A stretch of 64,000 nt of DNA from Chryseotalea sp. WA131a (GTDB lineage: Bacteria > Bacteroidota > Bacteroidia > Cytophagales > Cyclobacteriaceae), in NCBI GenBank assembly GCA_025370075.1, contig CP073016.1:2046001-2110000 (forward strand), written 5' to 3'. Below, one piece after another: positions 51,082 through 59,012 of the stretch. Both the position numbers and the translations under genes were made by a program. Within the stretch, counting starts at the first letter, position 1. Every line of letters begins with the position of its first letter. A model generated the notes under the pieces. It searched no databases, had not been told where the DNA came from, and worked only from the letters and a program-made list of their open reading frames with translations.

Positions 51082-51094
51082 TTCGCACTGCGAA
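51082..51094. promoter_or_regulatory. Palindrome between two operon genes
   Basis: TTCGCA-c-TGCGAA lies directly after the stop of the gene at 51095 and about 225 bases upstream of the UDG-like start. It could be an operator or a small terminator stem; no evidence separates these. Confidence 0.3.
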
Positions 51095-51490
51095 CTAAAT
51101 ATCTGTTATCTTAAAAATATGTTTGTTTTTTTTGTTATGATCCCATAACGCATGCATGGTGTAACACCACCTTGTACCCAGTTTTGGAAATTGTTCTTCA
51201 CTCCAATCGTCATTAACTTGTTTTTGTTTCGATTCTATGTGTCTTAAAGAAAAGGCCTCATTAAATACAAAGGCCGGACTATTTCTTCCCGTATAGTATT
51301 CGATATAAAAATCCAAATTGTAGTCTTGAAGATCACCTCCGTTTCTTTTCAGTCGTTTTCCATAGATTTCGCTAATTGTCCTGAGCCTTTCTAATAGTTC
51401 TCTCTCTTTATTGGCTAGGATGTAATTTAGCTTTTTCAAGACCTGCACCTGTTCCTTAGTAAGTTCATCATTTATGTGGTAAGTTTTCAT
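51095..51490 (-). CDS. Unknown protein of the WYL/UDG operon (131 aa)
   Basis: Highly charged; helical first half (LKKLNYILANKERELLERLRTISEIYGKRL) and a Trp-rich end (GTRWCYTMHALWDHNKK). It starts 23 bases inside the upstream gene, so the two are probably translated together. Not recognised. Confidence 0.65.
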   Translation of the reverse strand: MKTYHINDELTKEQVQVLKKLNYILANKERELLERLRTISEIYGKRLKRNGGDLQDYNLDFYIEYYTGRNSPAFVFNEAFSLRHIESKQKQVNDDWSEEQFPKLGTRWCYTMHALWDHNKKNKHIFKITDI

Positions 51491-51926
51491 TCTGTACTAA
51501 TTTTAAATTAGAGTTTCTTCCAAGAATGAACGGTAGATAGTTGGTATCAAAGGCAATCATATTTTTATCTAAATCATAAAAGAGTTGCTTGCCTCCAAAC
51601 ATTTCTTCCAGTAAATGCTTCTTCAAATCGGCAATACATTCCTTGATGTAAAAAAGCCTGTCATATTGGTATGATGATGCCCATTCTTCCAAAATAGAAA
51701 TGGCTTGCGCAATTTTATTCTCATTTTGCATTCCCTTTTTAACCAAGTTTTCATTGGACATCCATAAGATGGTGTAGTTACGCTGTAGGGTTTTAATAGT
51801 TTTTTTTAGTTCCATTCTAAACTCAATGCGTTCTAGTTGATTTAGTTGTAGGTAACGGTCAACAGAAAATTTTTCGTTTAGGAATTCGAGATCAATATGA
51901 GATTTCCTTTTTAGATTCTTTTTCAC
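51468..51926 (-). CDS. Unknown helical protein of the WYL/UDG operon (152 aa)
   Basis: GTG start at 51926, overlapping the stop of the TM2-domain gene by 4 bases. Mostly long helices (RIEFRMELKKTIKTLQRNYTILW; FYIKECIADLKKHLLEEMFGG). No catalytic motif seen. Not recognised. Confidence 0.65.
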   Translation of the reverse strand: MKKNLKRKSHIDLEFLNEKFSVDRYLQLNQLERIEFRMELKKTIKTLQRNYTILWMSNENLVKKGMQNENKIAQAISILEEWASSYQYDRLFYIKECIADLKKHLLEEMFGGKQLFYDLDKNMIAFDTNYLPFILGRNSNLKLVQNENLPHK

Positions 51927-52186
51927 GGTTTTTTTAGATTGCTGGCTGTTATTTTGCCAATCTCCAATGCGGTTGCTCTCAATGTCTTCAATTCATTATT
52001 GGTATTATATTGGTCAACCTGTCCCCCCAAAGTGAATAGGTCAATCAACGAACCAATGCCGAGTACTCCGCCTGTAATTATCCAGAGTATACCCGTACCG
52101 ATTTTCCCAAGATAGAAACGGTGAAACCCCAGCCACCCAAAAATGCTGATAAGCCATAATAAGTAAGCAATTCCTTTTGATTTCAT
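51923..52186 (-). CDS. TM2-domain membrane protein
   Basis: 87 residues from ATG 52186. Two membrane helices of the TM2 type: LLWLISIFGWLGFHRFYLGKIGTGILWIITGGVLGIGSLIDLF, containing the family's G-hHRFYLG motif. First gene of the operon. TM2 proteins are small two-helix membrane proteins of unclear role; here it may anchor the system at the membrane. Confidence 0.82.
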   Translation of the reverse strand: MKSKGIAYLLWLISIFGWLGFHRFYLGKIGTGILWIITGGVLGIGSLIDLFTLGGQVDQYNTNNELKTLRATALEIGKITASNLKKP

Positions 52187-52271
52187 AATTTCATTGTTTT
52201 TTGAATCAAAAGTATTCAGCCACTCAGCCAAAGTATGTCGCAGTTATTTTTTCTTTTTTGGCGGGTTGGGA

Positions 52272-52331
52272 TTTGGCTCTTGCCATTGCTTTGGTGTCGC
52301 GGTGGGAGGTGCGGCAATGGCAAGTGCCAAA
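52272..52331 (-). repeat. Cassette-end hairpin, 5' side (WYL/UDG cassette)
   Basis: TTTGGC-tct-TGCCATTGC pairs with GCAATGGCA-agt-GCCAAA. Compared with 16658, A in one arm and T in the other have changed together. The right end 52332-52550 is shared with 63238-63456. Confidence 0.82.
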
Positions 52332-52550
52332 AGCGTGGGCGAGAATCTTTTTAGGTTGCGGTGCGGTGGGAATTGTTAGACGAATCTTTGTTCGTCAGCC
52401 GAGTCGAGTCCCAGTTTTTTATGTTTCTTTTTAAAGACCCCGTTGTCTAAAGATACGCTAAGTTGTCCAAGTGGAGATACTTAATAGGTGGGGTTGTCGA
52501 ACATTGTTTTATTGTCGTGGAGAATTTGTCGGGTTACACGGAAGGGCATT
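52332..52550. repeat. Shared right-end block R2, copy 1
   Basis: About 220 bp with no gene, matching 63238-63456 almost base for base (landmarks gtcagccgagtcgagtccca and acacggaagggcattgttgc). Confidence 0.75.
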
Positions 52551-52686
52551 GTTGCTAACGCTAAAGTTTGCGTCAGGGCGGGAAGTTGACACCTGCCTCA
52601 TCTCCCACGTGATAAATAAACCAAATAACCACGAAACTTACAAGCCACACGTCAGCCCCGCCTGGCGCAAACTTAATGTTATGGGC
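52551..52686 (-). other. attC site 37 (family D-like)
   Basis: R boxes gttgctaac and gttatgggc (52678); arms AGTTTGCGTCAGGGCGGG and CCCGCCTGGCGCAAACT. Own site of a very small cassette. Confidence 0.85.
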
Positions 52687-52841
52687 TGCTGTCCTGCGTC
52701 ACCCTCCACGAAGCGCGTCCCGATGTCGTCCTGCGTCAAACGCTCAGCAACGTGCTGTCTTCCTCGGTCAACGGAGTGCACACGTAAACGTCAAACGAAA
52801 AACTGTCAACGAGCTAAAGTCCCACGAGAACAAAACAAGTT
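52687..52841. other. Very short non-coding cassette
   Basis: Only about 160 bp between two attC sites, with cassette ends TTATGGGCTGCTTGT-like and TTATGGGTAACTTGT. No plausible gene on either strand. It is the smallest cassette here. Confidence 0.6.
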
Positions 52842-52977
52842 ACCCATAACGATGAGGCTTGCTGCAGTGGCGGGTTTTTGAAACGTGTCACTGTCCCACG
52901 TAGCTGAACGAAATTAAGAAAACAAAACTAAAATGCAACACCAAACCCCGCCTTTGCAGCAAGCCATTGTTGTGTGC
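52842..52977 (-). other. attC site 38 (family G)
   Basis: R boxes acccataac and gttgtgtgc (52969); arms GGCTTGCTGCAGTGGCGGG and CCCGCCTTTGCAGCAAGCC. Own site of a decayed cassette. Confidence 0.85.
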
Positions 52978-52985
52978 TGGCACTT

Positions 52986-53387
52986 TTACACCAAGCTAAT
53001 TCCAACTCCCTTGTCAAACAAGTAGTAAATATCCCCGTCACATGTTTTAACTCGAACCCTCTCAAAGTTCAACACGTCCACAAATTGTTTTGAACCCTTG
53101 CTCTCAATTTCGTCATTATTGTCAAGTCGTTACTTTCATTGGGAAGTTGTCTATGTTCGGACTTTTTGTATAAACATAAACACAGTCCTCTCCGCTGTCA
53201 TTTTGGTCAATCATTATCCATAACTGAAAGTCGTGATGTAAGTCTTTAGTTTTTGTTTTAACTGATCAAATGTCTCGAGGATTTGTTCAAGATATTGTTT
53301 TCTTGTCTTCCTGTTCTTGTTTCCTTTTCTGTCCCAGTCAAAGTGTGTGCCAACGGTCAAACCAACTTTTAGGTCCACCCGAAAAAT
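52986..53387 (-). pseudogene. Cassette gene broken by frameshifts
   Basis: Minus-strand coding sense is clear but is spread over three frames: VDLKVGLTVGTHFDWDRKG … QILETFDQLKQKLK, then DLHHDFQLWIMIDQ … NIDNFPMKV, then DNNDEIESKGSKQFVDVLN … GDIYYLFDKGVGISLV to a TAA at 52986. No start is seen at the 5' end. At least two frameshifts. Family not recognised. Confidence 0.68.
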
Positions 53388-53411
53388 CTAGATCCAATTC
53401 TCTTTTCGTGC

Positions 53412-53912
53412 CTAAAGTTGCTTAACAAAACAAACTTCGCTTATCAAGTCATTGGTAATTGTATAAACAACCAACGCATCCATTACCCAATTATCAGGAA
53501 AACCGCCTGACTTATCAAAGCCTGTCAACTTTTCCAGATCAATCACCTTGTTCCCAAATACTATCCTATTCGCAATCTCGCACTTTAACTTTGGGTGAAT
53601 GGCAAATAACTTTTCATATCGCTTCCTCATTTCAGATTTACCAACATACAACATAGTATTCGGGTATTCCCTTACTTTTACGCTGTCGCTGAACGGTCTC
53701 AAAAATTCATCAATGTCCTTGTTGTTGTAGGCGAGCAATTGCTTATCGGCTAATTCCACGGAAACCTTCTCCAATAAGGCAATCTTTTTATTTACCTCAT
53801 CAATAGATTGGCTATAAGCACTTGTGAATAAAGTGAGGATTGTCACAAAAAGAATCTTTTTAAGGAAAAGACTAAACAGACACCTTTGTATTTGTCGCCA
53901 TATTGATCCCAC
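53412..53912 (-). CDS. SnoaL/NTF2-like secreted protein, start lost by deletion
   Basis: The body is a complete NTF2-like domain: DEVNKKIALLEKVSVELADKQLLAYNNKDIDEFLRPFSDSVKVREYPN … MRKRYEKLF … VVYTITNDLISEVCFV. The signal peptide should begin at KKILFVTILTLFTSAYS, but at that point (53864) the codon before it is CTT rather than ATG, and the upstream DNA belongs to a DUF2971 gene in another frame. The present frame can only start within that foreign sequence. Probably a pseudogene or weakly expressed fusion. Confidence 0.6.
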   Translation of the reverse strand: MGSIWRQIQRCLFSLFLKKILFVTILTLFTSAYSQSIDEVNKKIALLEKVSVELADKQLLAYNNKDIDEFLRPFSDSVKVREYPNTMLYVGKSEMRKRYEKLFAIHPKLKCEIANRIVFGNKVIDLEKLTGFDKSGGFPDNWVMDALVVYTITNDLISEVCFVKQL

Positions 53913-54256
53913 ATTCTTGGTTTTGCAAACCCGTATTTTTCAAAAGGAGGAAAAATCATACCATTTTCGTCCGGACGACAAGTATTTTTGCAAAAACAAA
54001 CTTGCTTAGTTTTTCTAAGCATTTTCTTGGTCTCGTTCGTTAATCGAATTGCATCAGCGGGAATTCCTTCTCCGTGATTACCTCCAGCATAGCTAAAAAA
54101 ATGTTCTGTGTTTTCAATTGGATCACTTGATTGAGAACGAGGACTTAGTCGTAATTTCATGCTCGGCAAAATATGAGATAGAGCCGTCTCAGAAGTCGTG
54201 TAGTGATAAATTGTGTCGTTGTCTTTGTATAGATTTGGAATAAGTTGGATACTCAT
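53843..54256 (-). pseudogene. DUF2971-type protein, C-terminal truncation
   Basis: 137 residues from ATG 54256: IYHYTTSETALSHILPSMKLRLSPRSQSSDPIE … KPRMWDQYGDKYKGVCLVF, the N-terminal half of a DUF2971 protein. At about 53864 it switches to sequence of the SnoaL-like gene and stops 20 bases later. The missing half plus an attC were lost in one deletion. Confidence 0.7.
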
Positions 54257-54298
54257 TTGTCAGTGAATTTTTTTACCCGCGCGCTCCTTTTACAATGA

Positions 54299-54431
54299 GG
54301 CATAACGTGAGTATTTGCGTTCGAGCGGGGCTTCCGAAGCCACGCCTTGTCCCCGACACCGAACGCATTAAAGATACGAAAACGTTGGATTACGCGTCAA
54401 CCCCGCTTGACGCAAATACATTGTTATGGGC
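54299..54431 (-). other. attC site 39 (family A)
   Basis: R boxes gcataac and gttatgggc (54423); arms TATTTGCGTTCGAGCGGGG and CCCCGCTTGACGCAAATA. Own site of the 54451 cassette. Confidence 0.9.
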
Positions 54432-54450
54432 AGTTTTCTGTCCACACAAT

Positions 54451-54930
54451 TTAGGTGAAGTATTCTCCGTCCCAAGGTTCTTGAAATGAAATTGTCGAAC
54501 TTGGTTGGAGCTCCACAGTCAACGATTCGTTGTCAGGAACCAAACCAAAGATAAACCCGTTAATTACGGTCTTAAAGGTTTTTACTTTTATGTCTTTGAA
54601 TTCCGTTTGTCCCAAGTCAGAAACCATTTCTTGAAGTTTTACTTTAATTTTTTCATTGTCCACGTCTGCCGTTGTTCCTGCAAACCAATGTTTTGTCGTC
54701 AAGTAATTTCCTTTTTTGTCGAAAGTGTGAAGTACTGCGTACTCCCATCTACTTTTCTTCCAGTCTTCGTCCCCTGTTATTTCGTCCATTGGCTTTGAAA
54801 ACACAAATGTTTCATAACCCCAAAATAGTCGACCGTCACTGCATTGTCCAAGGTAATGAGTATGGTAATCTTCCATTCTCATTATTGGTAACAGGTCTGG
54901 AATTCCTTTCTTTCTAAATAGGTTGAACAT
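54451..54930 (-). CDS. Unknown cytosolic protein (159 aa)
   Basis: ATG 54930. Many aromatic residues and acidic turns (GRLFWGYETFVFSKPMDEITGDEDWKKSRW; KKGNYLTTKHWFAG) and a short C-terminal WDGEYFT. No signal or membrane segment. Not recognised; the character is that of small immunity-like proteins. Asp mostly GAC. Ends TTATGGGCAGTTTTC and TTATGGGCAATTTTT. Confidence 0.58.
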   Translation of the reverse strand: MFNLFRKKGIPDLLPIMRMEDYHTHYLGQCSDGRLFWGYETFVFSKPMDEITGDEDWKKSRWEYAVLHTFDKKGNYLTTKHWFAGTTADVDNEKIKVKLQEMVSDLGQTEFKDIKVKTFKTVINGFIFGLVPDNESLTVELQPSSTISFQEPWDGEYFT

Positions 54931-54947
54931 GACTCAAGTCAAAAATT

Positions 54948-55082
54948 GCCCATAACGTGAGGCTTGCTGCTGTGGCGGGTTTATGAAATGCGTCACTGTC
55001 CCACGTGGCTGAACGAAATAAAGAAAATAAAACTACAATGCAGCACCGAACCCCGCCATTGCAGCAAGCTATTGTTGTAGGC
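54948..55082 (-). other. attC site 40 (family G)
   Basis: R boxes gcccataac and gttgtaggc (55074); arms GGCTTGCTGCTGTGGCGGG and CCCGCCATTGCAGCAAGC. Own site of the 55092 cassette. Confidence 0.86.
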
Positions 55083-55091
55083 AGGCCGCAA

Positions 55092-56264
55092 TTATTTTTC
55101 GTTTTTTATAAGTTCCCAAACTTTGTCATTGTAGTTATTCCTAGTAATGCCAGTCAGTTTTTCAAGTGTTTTGTAATAATTCTCATTCCCTTTTTCATAA
55201 GGTCCGCAGTTCAAAAATTCCCAAACTCCGTCAAAACCCTTTTCTTTTTCTATTTTTTGTACTATTAAGGCATTCACTACATAGTCAACCATTAGATGTC
55301 TGGCTTGACTTTCTCCAAAATTTACGGGATTTTCCTTGTAGTCTGACCAATTTGAATTTTTGTCGCTCGCTATTTTTGTTTCAAATTGTTTGAAAATATC
55401 TTTCCAACTAATTCCCCAACTACCACCATAGAGATAAGCACATGCCTCGTCAATTGGCTTGTTAACTTTTCGTCTTGAAATTACTAAACTTAATCGGTCA
55501 TGCCATAAGTCGTGAGGGTCAAAGTCATTAAAATTTGCATTATTGTTCCCTAGAACAATCACTTTTCTATCACCTAATGATGAACTTAAAGTATTCTCTG
55601 TGTAGCCATTATAGTCTGATTTATAGTCCACGCCTATCAAGTTTAGAACTTCGGCAAAATTTTCAGTACAATAAAACTCAGTAATCTTATCTTTCGATTT
55701 TAGTTTACCATCAAAAACGGAGGCCATTTTATCGTACTCCTTTGTCTTTGCCTTATTTATGTCACTCTGGTAGTGAAAAATATTGTTGCCTACTTTTAAG
55801 ACTTTCCAATTCCTTGAATTTCGTATCAGAGTAGAAGAGAATAAAAAGGTATTATTTGTCTTGGTGGCAATGAATTTAAAACTTGCCCTAGTCAATGGAG
55901 TTTTCTCGTCTACGCCAATATAAGACACCTGTATCAAATACTTACTTTCCTTAAGAGGTACAACATTTGTCAGATAGGGCTTATAAAAAAAGTCATCTTT
56001 AAATCTTCCGCTTTTCGCAATACCGTTTATCTCATCAAGCAAAACATAGGTTTCTATTTTCTCGCTTGGGAGAATAAATTTATTTTCTTCGTTTGGTTTT
56101 TGGGCAGCCACTAAAAAGTCATTCAATGATGAAAGTAGCTGCTTGCTTTCTATACTGTCTGAAAGTAAAGCAATATTAGGATTTACAATTAAGCCACTTG
56201 TCTGGGCACTCAAAAAAAGTGTCGTTACTAAAAACGTAATGGTCAAGATAAATTTTAATTTCAT
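55092..56264 (-). CDS. Secreted protein with peptidase-like C-terminus, unknown
   Basis: 390 residues with a signal peptide (MKLKFILTITFLVTTLFLSAQ). The C-terminal half (DPHDLWHDRLSLVISRRKVNKPIDEACAYLYGGSWG … ARHLMVDYVVNALIVQKIEKEKGFDGVWEFLNCG) has the layout seen behind gluzincin-like peptidase domains, but no HExxH motif is present, so catalysis is doubtful. Not recognised. Single-gene cassette with ends TTGTAGGCAGGCCGC and TTGTAGGCAAGCCAC. Confidence 0.6.
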   Translation of the reverse strand: MKLKFILTITFLVTTLFLSAQTSGLIVNPNIALLSDSIESKQLLSSLNDFLVAAQKPNEENKFILPSEKIETYVLLDEINGIAKSGRFKDDFFYKPYLTNVVPLKESKYLIQVSYIGVDEKTPLTRASFKFIATKTNNTFLFSSTLIRNSRNWKVLKVGNNIFHYQSDINKAKTKEYDKMASVFDGKLKSKDKITEFYCTENFAEVLNLIGVDYKSDYNGYTENTLSSSLGDRKVIVLGNNNANFNDFDPHDLWHDRLSLVISRRKVNKPIDEACAYLYGGSWGISWKDIFKQFETKIASDKNSNWSDYKENPVNFGESQARHLMVDYVVNALIVQKIEKEKGFDGVWEFLNCGPYEKGNENYYKTLEKLTGITRNNYNDKVWELIKNEK

Positions 56265-56365
56265 TTTCTGGTCTTTGTTAAATTGTTGGAATTAAATCTG
56301 CCTATAAAGCTGCATACGACTATTCTCACAAAAAGTTTTCTAAGTAGGGACTCTCCCAGTGGCTT

Positions 56366-56500
56366 GCCTACAACGTTTAGCTTATTGCTGGCGGGCAATT
56401 AAAACCTGCGCCCTGTCCAACGTGATAAAGATAAATAAAGAACTACAAACTTCAATGACGCACAGTCCCGCCCGCTTGCAATAAGCTTTTGTTAGCTGCC
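56366..56500 (-). other. attC site 41 (family C)
   Basis: R boxes gcctacaac and gttagctgcc (56491); arms GCTTATTGCTGGCGGGC and GCCCGCTTGCAATAAGC. Own site of the 56492 cassette. Confidence 0.88.
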
Positions 56501-56950
56501 GTTTTTTTTGGTCAATGCTTGCTCGAGCTCCGGAAAAGTCGCGCTGATTGTCGTGCCGTCCATTTTTCCGTCATAGTCATTGTCGCCATACTCAAGTCCA
56601 ACTATAATAAGCTCATTAATTTCGTTTTTCTGTTTTTCAGTCAGTCCGTTTATAAGTTTAATAAATTCCTTTTCTCCTAATCTATTAATTATTTGCGTCA
56701 ACACATAACCGAGGTCATAGCAACCAGCAGCCCCACCACACGAAAACTCAGTCAGTTCAATTAAAGCTTGCTGGTCTTTGTCAAGTGTCCGATTGATAAT
56801 GTCGCAAAGTCGCTTATTAGTTGCGTAGTCCTGATTTTCATATAATGCGTTGCCGATTATAACTCCGTCAACTTTGGATTGTCTGCAAGAAGTCAACAGT
56901 ATAAAAGTGATCGAAGCTACTGTTATGTTAATAAGTTGTCGTGGTGACAT
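56492..56950 (-). CDS. Lipoprotein, unknown function
   Basis: 152 residues with an SPII signal ending in LLTSCRQS (Cys near 22). Helical body (NKRLCDIINRTLDKDQQALIELTEFSCGGAAGCYDLGYVLTQIINRLGEKEF) with three further Cys. The TAA stop lies in the R box. Not recognised. Confidence 0.65.
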   Translation of the reverse strand: MSPRQLINITVASITFILLTSCRQSKVDGVIIGNALYENQDYATNKRLCDIINRTLDKDQQALIELTEFSCGGAAGCYDLGYVLTQIINRLGEKEFIKLINGLTEKQKNEINELIIVGLEYGDNDYDGKMDGTTISATFPELEQALTKKNGS

Positions 56951-56967
56951 GGTGTCTGTTCAAAAAT

Positions 56968-57102
56968 GGCAGCTAACGTTTAGCTTATTGCTGGCGGGCA
57001 ATTAATACCTGCGCCCTGTCCAACGAGATAAAGATAAATAAAGAACTACAAACTTAAATGACGCACAGTCCCGCCCGCTTGCAATAAGCTTTTGTTGTGC
57101 GC
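56968..57102 (-). other. attC site 42 (family C)
   Basis: R boxes gcagctaac and gttgtgcgc (57094); arms GCTTATTGCTGGCGGGC and GCCCGCTTGCAATAAGC. Own site of the 57109 cassette. Confidence 0.88.
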
Positions 57103-57108
57103 TGCCAT

Positions 57109-57579
57109 TCATGCAGTCCACTTTAAATAAGTAGGCAATTTTTGTCCTGAATTAAATTTCTTAAATTTATCAACCTCGTTAATCAATGTCAGGCAAATAT
57201 TCTCAGTTAACCAAAATTCAATTGGTGAGTTAATGTCCCACCCAATTTTTTTAAAGCCCTCACACAACTTAAATGATTGAGTCGGAGTCCAAAATGCTTT
57301 AAACAGTTCGTCATGATGCTGAAAGTCCACGTCCTTGTCAGTTATAAAGAAGTCGAAGCAGTCAGGCATTGTTATTCGCAGTGCAGGAGCTTCTCCGCTA
57401 CCACCACCTACAATTATGTCTCCAGTTTTTCCGTCAAAGTTGTCCTCGCTGTTCGGTATGTCCTCGAGTAATTCGTAGACACCAATGTCCTTTGTGGAAC
57501 TATTGTAAACGAAGTCGTAAGTGCTCGGGCAATTTATGCGTCCAAGAAGTTTATGTTTATATAGGTCAATCGAAGCCAT
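57109..57579 (-). CDS. Unknown cytosolic protein, strong GAC usage
   Basis: 156 residues from ATG 57579. Contains DIIVGGGSGEAPALRITMPDCFDFFITDKDVDF and a C-terminal LKWTA. No signal or membrane segment. Not recognised; immunity-like in size and acidity. Of 15 Asp codons I read, 14 are GAC. Stop 7 bases from the R box. Confidence 0.58.
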   Translation of the reverse strand: MASIDLYKHKLLGRINCPSTYDFVYNSSTKDIGVYELLEDIPNSEDNFDGKTGDIIVGGGSGEAPALRITMPDCFDFFITDKDVDFQHHDELFKAFWTPTQSFKLCEGFKKIGWDINSPIEFWLTENICLTLINEVDKFKKFNSGQKLPTYLKWTA

Positions 57580-57596
57580 ACTTTTCTAGAGGGGTT

Positions 57597-57731
57597 GCGC
57601 ACAACGGCTAAGTTTGTGACGGCTGCGGTCTTCGGAGCGCGTCCCTGTCGCACGTGGCAGAGCTAAATTAAGAAAAACAAACCGAATAACCACAACGACC
57701 CCGCAGCTGGCATAAACTTTTTGTTATGCGA
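57597..57731 (-). other. attC site 43 (family F)
   Basis: R boxes gcgcacaac and gttatgcg (57723); arms AGTTTGTGACGGCTGCGG and CCGCAGCTGGCATAAACT. Own site of N2 copy 2. Confidence 0.85.
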
Positions 57732-57954
57732 ACAGCCCCAGAAACTGTTCAGGGGCCGAAAAACCGTCCAACGTGGCGGGTGCGCCTGCGTCCCTGTCCC
57801 GGAGCGGTGAAGCGTGGCGCGGTGAAGAAATTGTCGACCGCGTCACCGTCCCCACGCAATGGTGAACCAATTTGAAAAGCTGCAAAACAAATAAGCAAAG
57901 GCGCGGGATGAATTTTGTTTTGCGGTCTCAAAATCCTGCGCGTCCGCGGGGCTT
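57732..57954. other. Non-coding cassette body N2, copy 2
   Basis: Almost identical to 22809-23032, followed directly by copy 3 with its own attC, so this is a tandem duplication of a complete cassette. Confidence 0.72.
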
Positions 57955-58089
57955 GCGCATAACGGCTAAGTTTATGACGGCTGCGGTTTTCGGAGCGCGT
58001 CCCTGTCGCACGTGGCCGAGCTAAATTAAGGAAAACAAACCGAATAACCGCACCGCACCCGCAGCTGGCATAAACTTTTTGTTATGCGA
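57955..58089 (-). other. attC site 44 (family F)
   Basis: R boxes gcgcataac and gttatgcg (58081); arms AGTTTATGACGGCTGCGG and CCGCAGCTGGCATAAACT. Own site of N2 copy 3. Confidence 0.85.
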
Positions 58090-58311
58090 ACAGCCCCAGA
58101 AACTTTTCAGGGGCCGAAAAACCGTCCAACGTGCCGGGTGCGCTACGTCCCTGTCCCGGAGCGGTGAAGCGTGGCGCGGTGAAGAAATTGTCGACCGCGT
58201 CACCGTCCCCACGCAATGGTGAACCAATTTGAAAAGCTGCAAAACAAGTAAGAAAAGGCGGGGGATGAATTTTGTTTTGCAGATTCAAAATCCTGCGCGT
58301 TCGCGGGGCTT
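58090..58311. other. Non-coding cassette body N2, copy 3
   Basis: Differs from copy 2 by scattered substitutions and a missing base at about 58143 (gcgctacg against gcgcctgcg), which breaks the only longer minus-strand frame. Confidence 0.72.
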
Positions 58312-58445
58312 GCGCATAACGTGAGTATTTGCGTTCGAGCGGGGCTTCCGAAGCCGCGCGGTGTCCCCGACACCGAACGCAATAAAGATACGAAAACGTT
58401 GGATTACGCGTCAACCCCGCTTGACGCAAATACATTGTTAGCAGC
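58312..58445 (-). other. attC site 45 (family A)
   Basis: R boxes gcgcataac and gttagcagc (58437); arms TATTTGCGTTCGAGCGGGG and CCCCGCTTGACGCAAATA. Own site of the second copy of the duplicated cassette. Confidence 0.9.
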
Positions 58446-58460
58446 TGGTTTGCCTCTCAG

Positions 58461-58868
58461 TCAATATAACTCAATAATGTCAGTCGTCTCCAAATCAATC
58501 TGATTGTCGTCAAGGAATCGAAGTGCATATTTTATCATTTCATTTTCCATTTCCATTTTCAGTTTGAAGTCCTCCTTGTCCTTAGATGGAATACTTGGCG
58601 AATAGTCAAAAACCTTGTCCGCCTTTTCAATTTCAATTATACTTCTTGAGTTTGTCTTTACTTTTTCAATTTTCAAACGGAGAATCTCTTCTATTTCCTT
58701 TGTCAAGTTCGCTGCATGCCTGTCAAATAAGTTGTACTGATTGCCCGTTAAATACAAACTAAAAAAAGTCTTGTCATCTTTGTCGAAATAAAATTTCTTT
58801 TCAGGGTTGTCATTTAAAAATTGTCCAGCCCAAATAAAAACTAGTACCCTATCTTGTTTCCATGTCAT
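58461..58868 (-). CDS. Unknown cytosolic protein, duplicated cassette copy 2
   Basis: 135 residues from ATG 58868 (sequence upstream in frame is attC). Same protein as 38196-38603 apart from N for D near residue 21; several silent changes. The cassette moved as a whole: attC, spacer and gene all correspond. Confidence 0.6.
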   Translation of the reverse strand: MTWKQDRVLVFIWAGQFLNDNPEKKFYFDKDDKTFFSLYLTGNQYNLFDRHAANLTKEIEEILRLKIEKVKTNSRSIIEIEKADKVFDYSPSIPSKDKEDFKLKMEMENEMIKYALRFLDDNQIDLETTDIIELY

Positions 58869-58878
58869 ATTCAAACTT

Positions 58879-59012
58879 GCTGCTAACGTGAGTATTTGCG
58901 TTCGAGCGGGGCTTCCGAAGCCGCGCGGTGTCCCCGACACCGAACGCACTAAAGATACGAAAACGTTGGATTACGCGTCAACCCCGCTTGACGCAAATAC
59001 ATTGTTAGCGGC
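58879..59012 (-). other. attC site 46 (family A)
   Basis: R boxes gctgctaac and gttagcggc (59004); arms TATTTGCGTTCGAGCGGGG and CCCCGCTTGACGCAAATA. Own site of the hybrid hydrolase cassette, whose right boundary is missing. Confidence 0.9.

Noticed and set aside
52471..52881. Plus-strand frame of 136 codons across attC 37 and the tiny cassette
   Set aside because: It spans two attC sites and an R2 end block, has Cys/Arg-rich shadow composition, and is not matched in the R2 copy at 63 kb.
57749..57931. 60-codon minus-strand gene in the GC-rich cassette
   Set aside because: Copy 3 has a one-base deletion in the middle of the frame, and no ribosome-binding context was visible.
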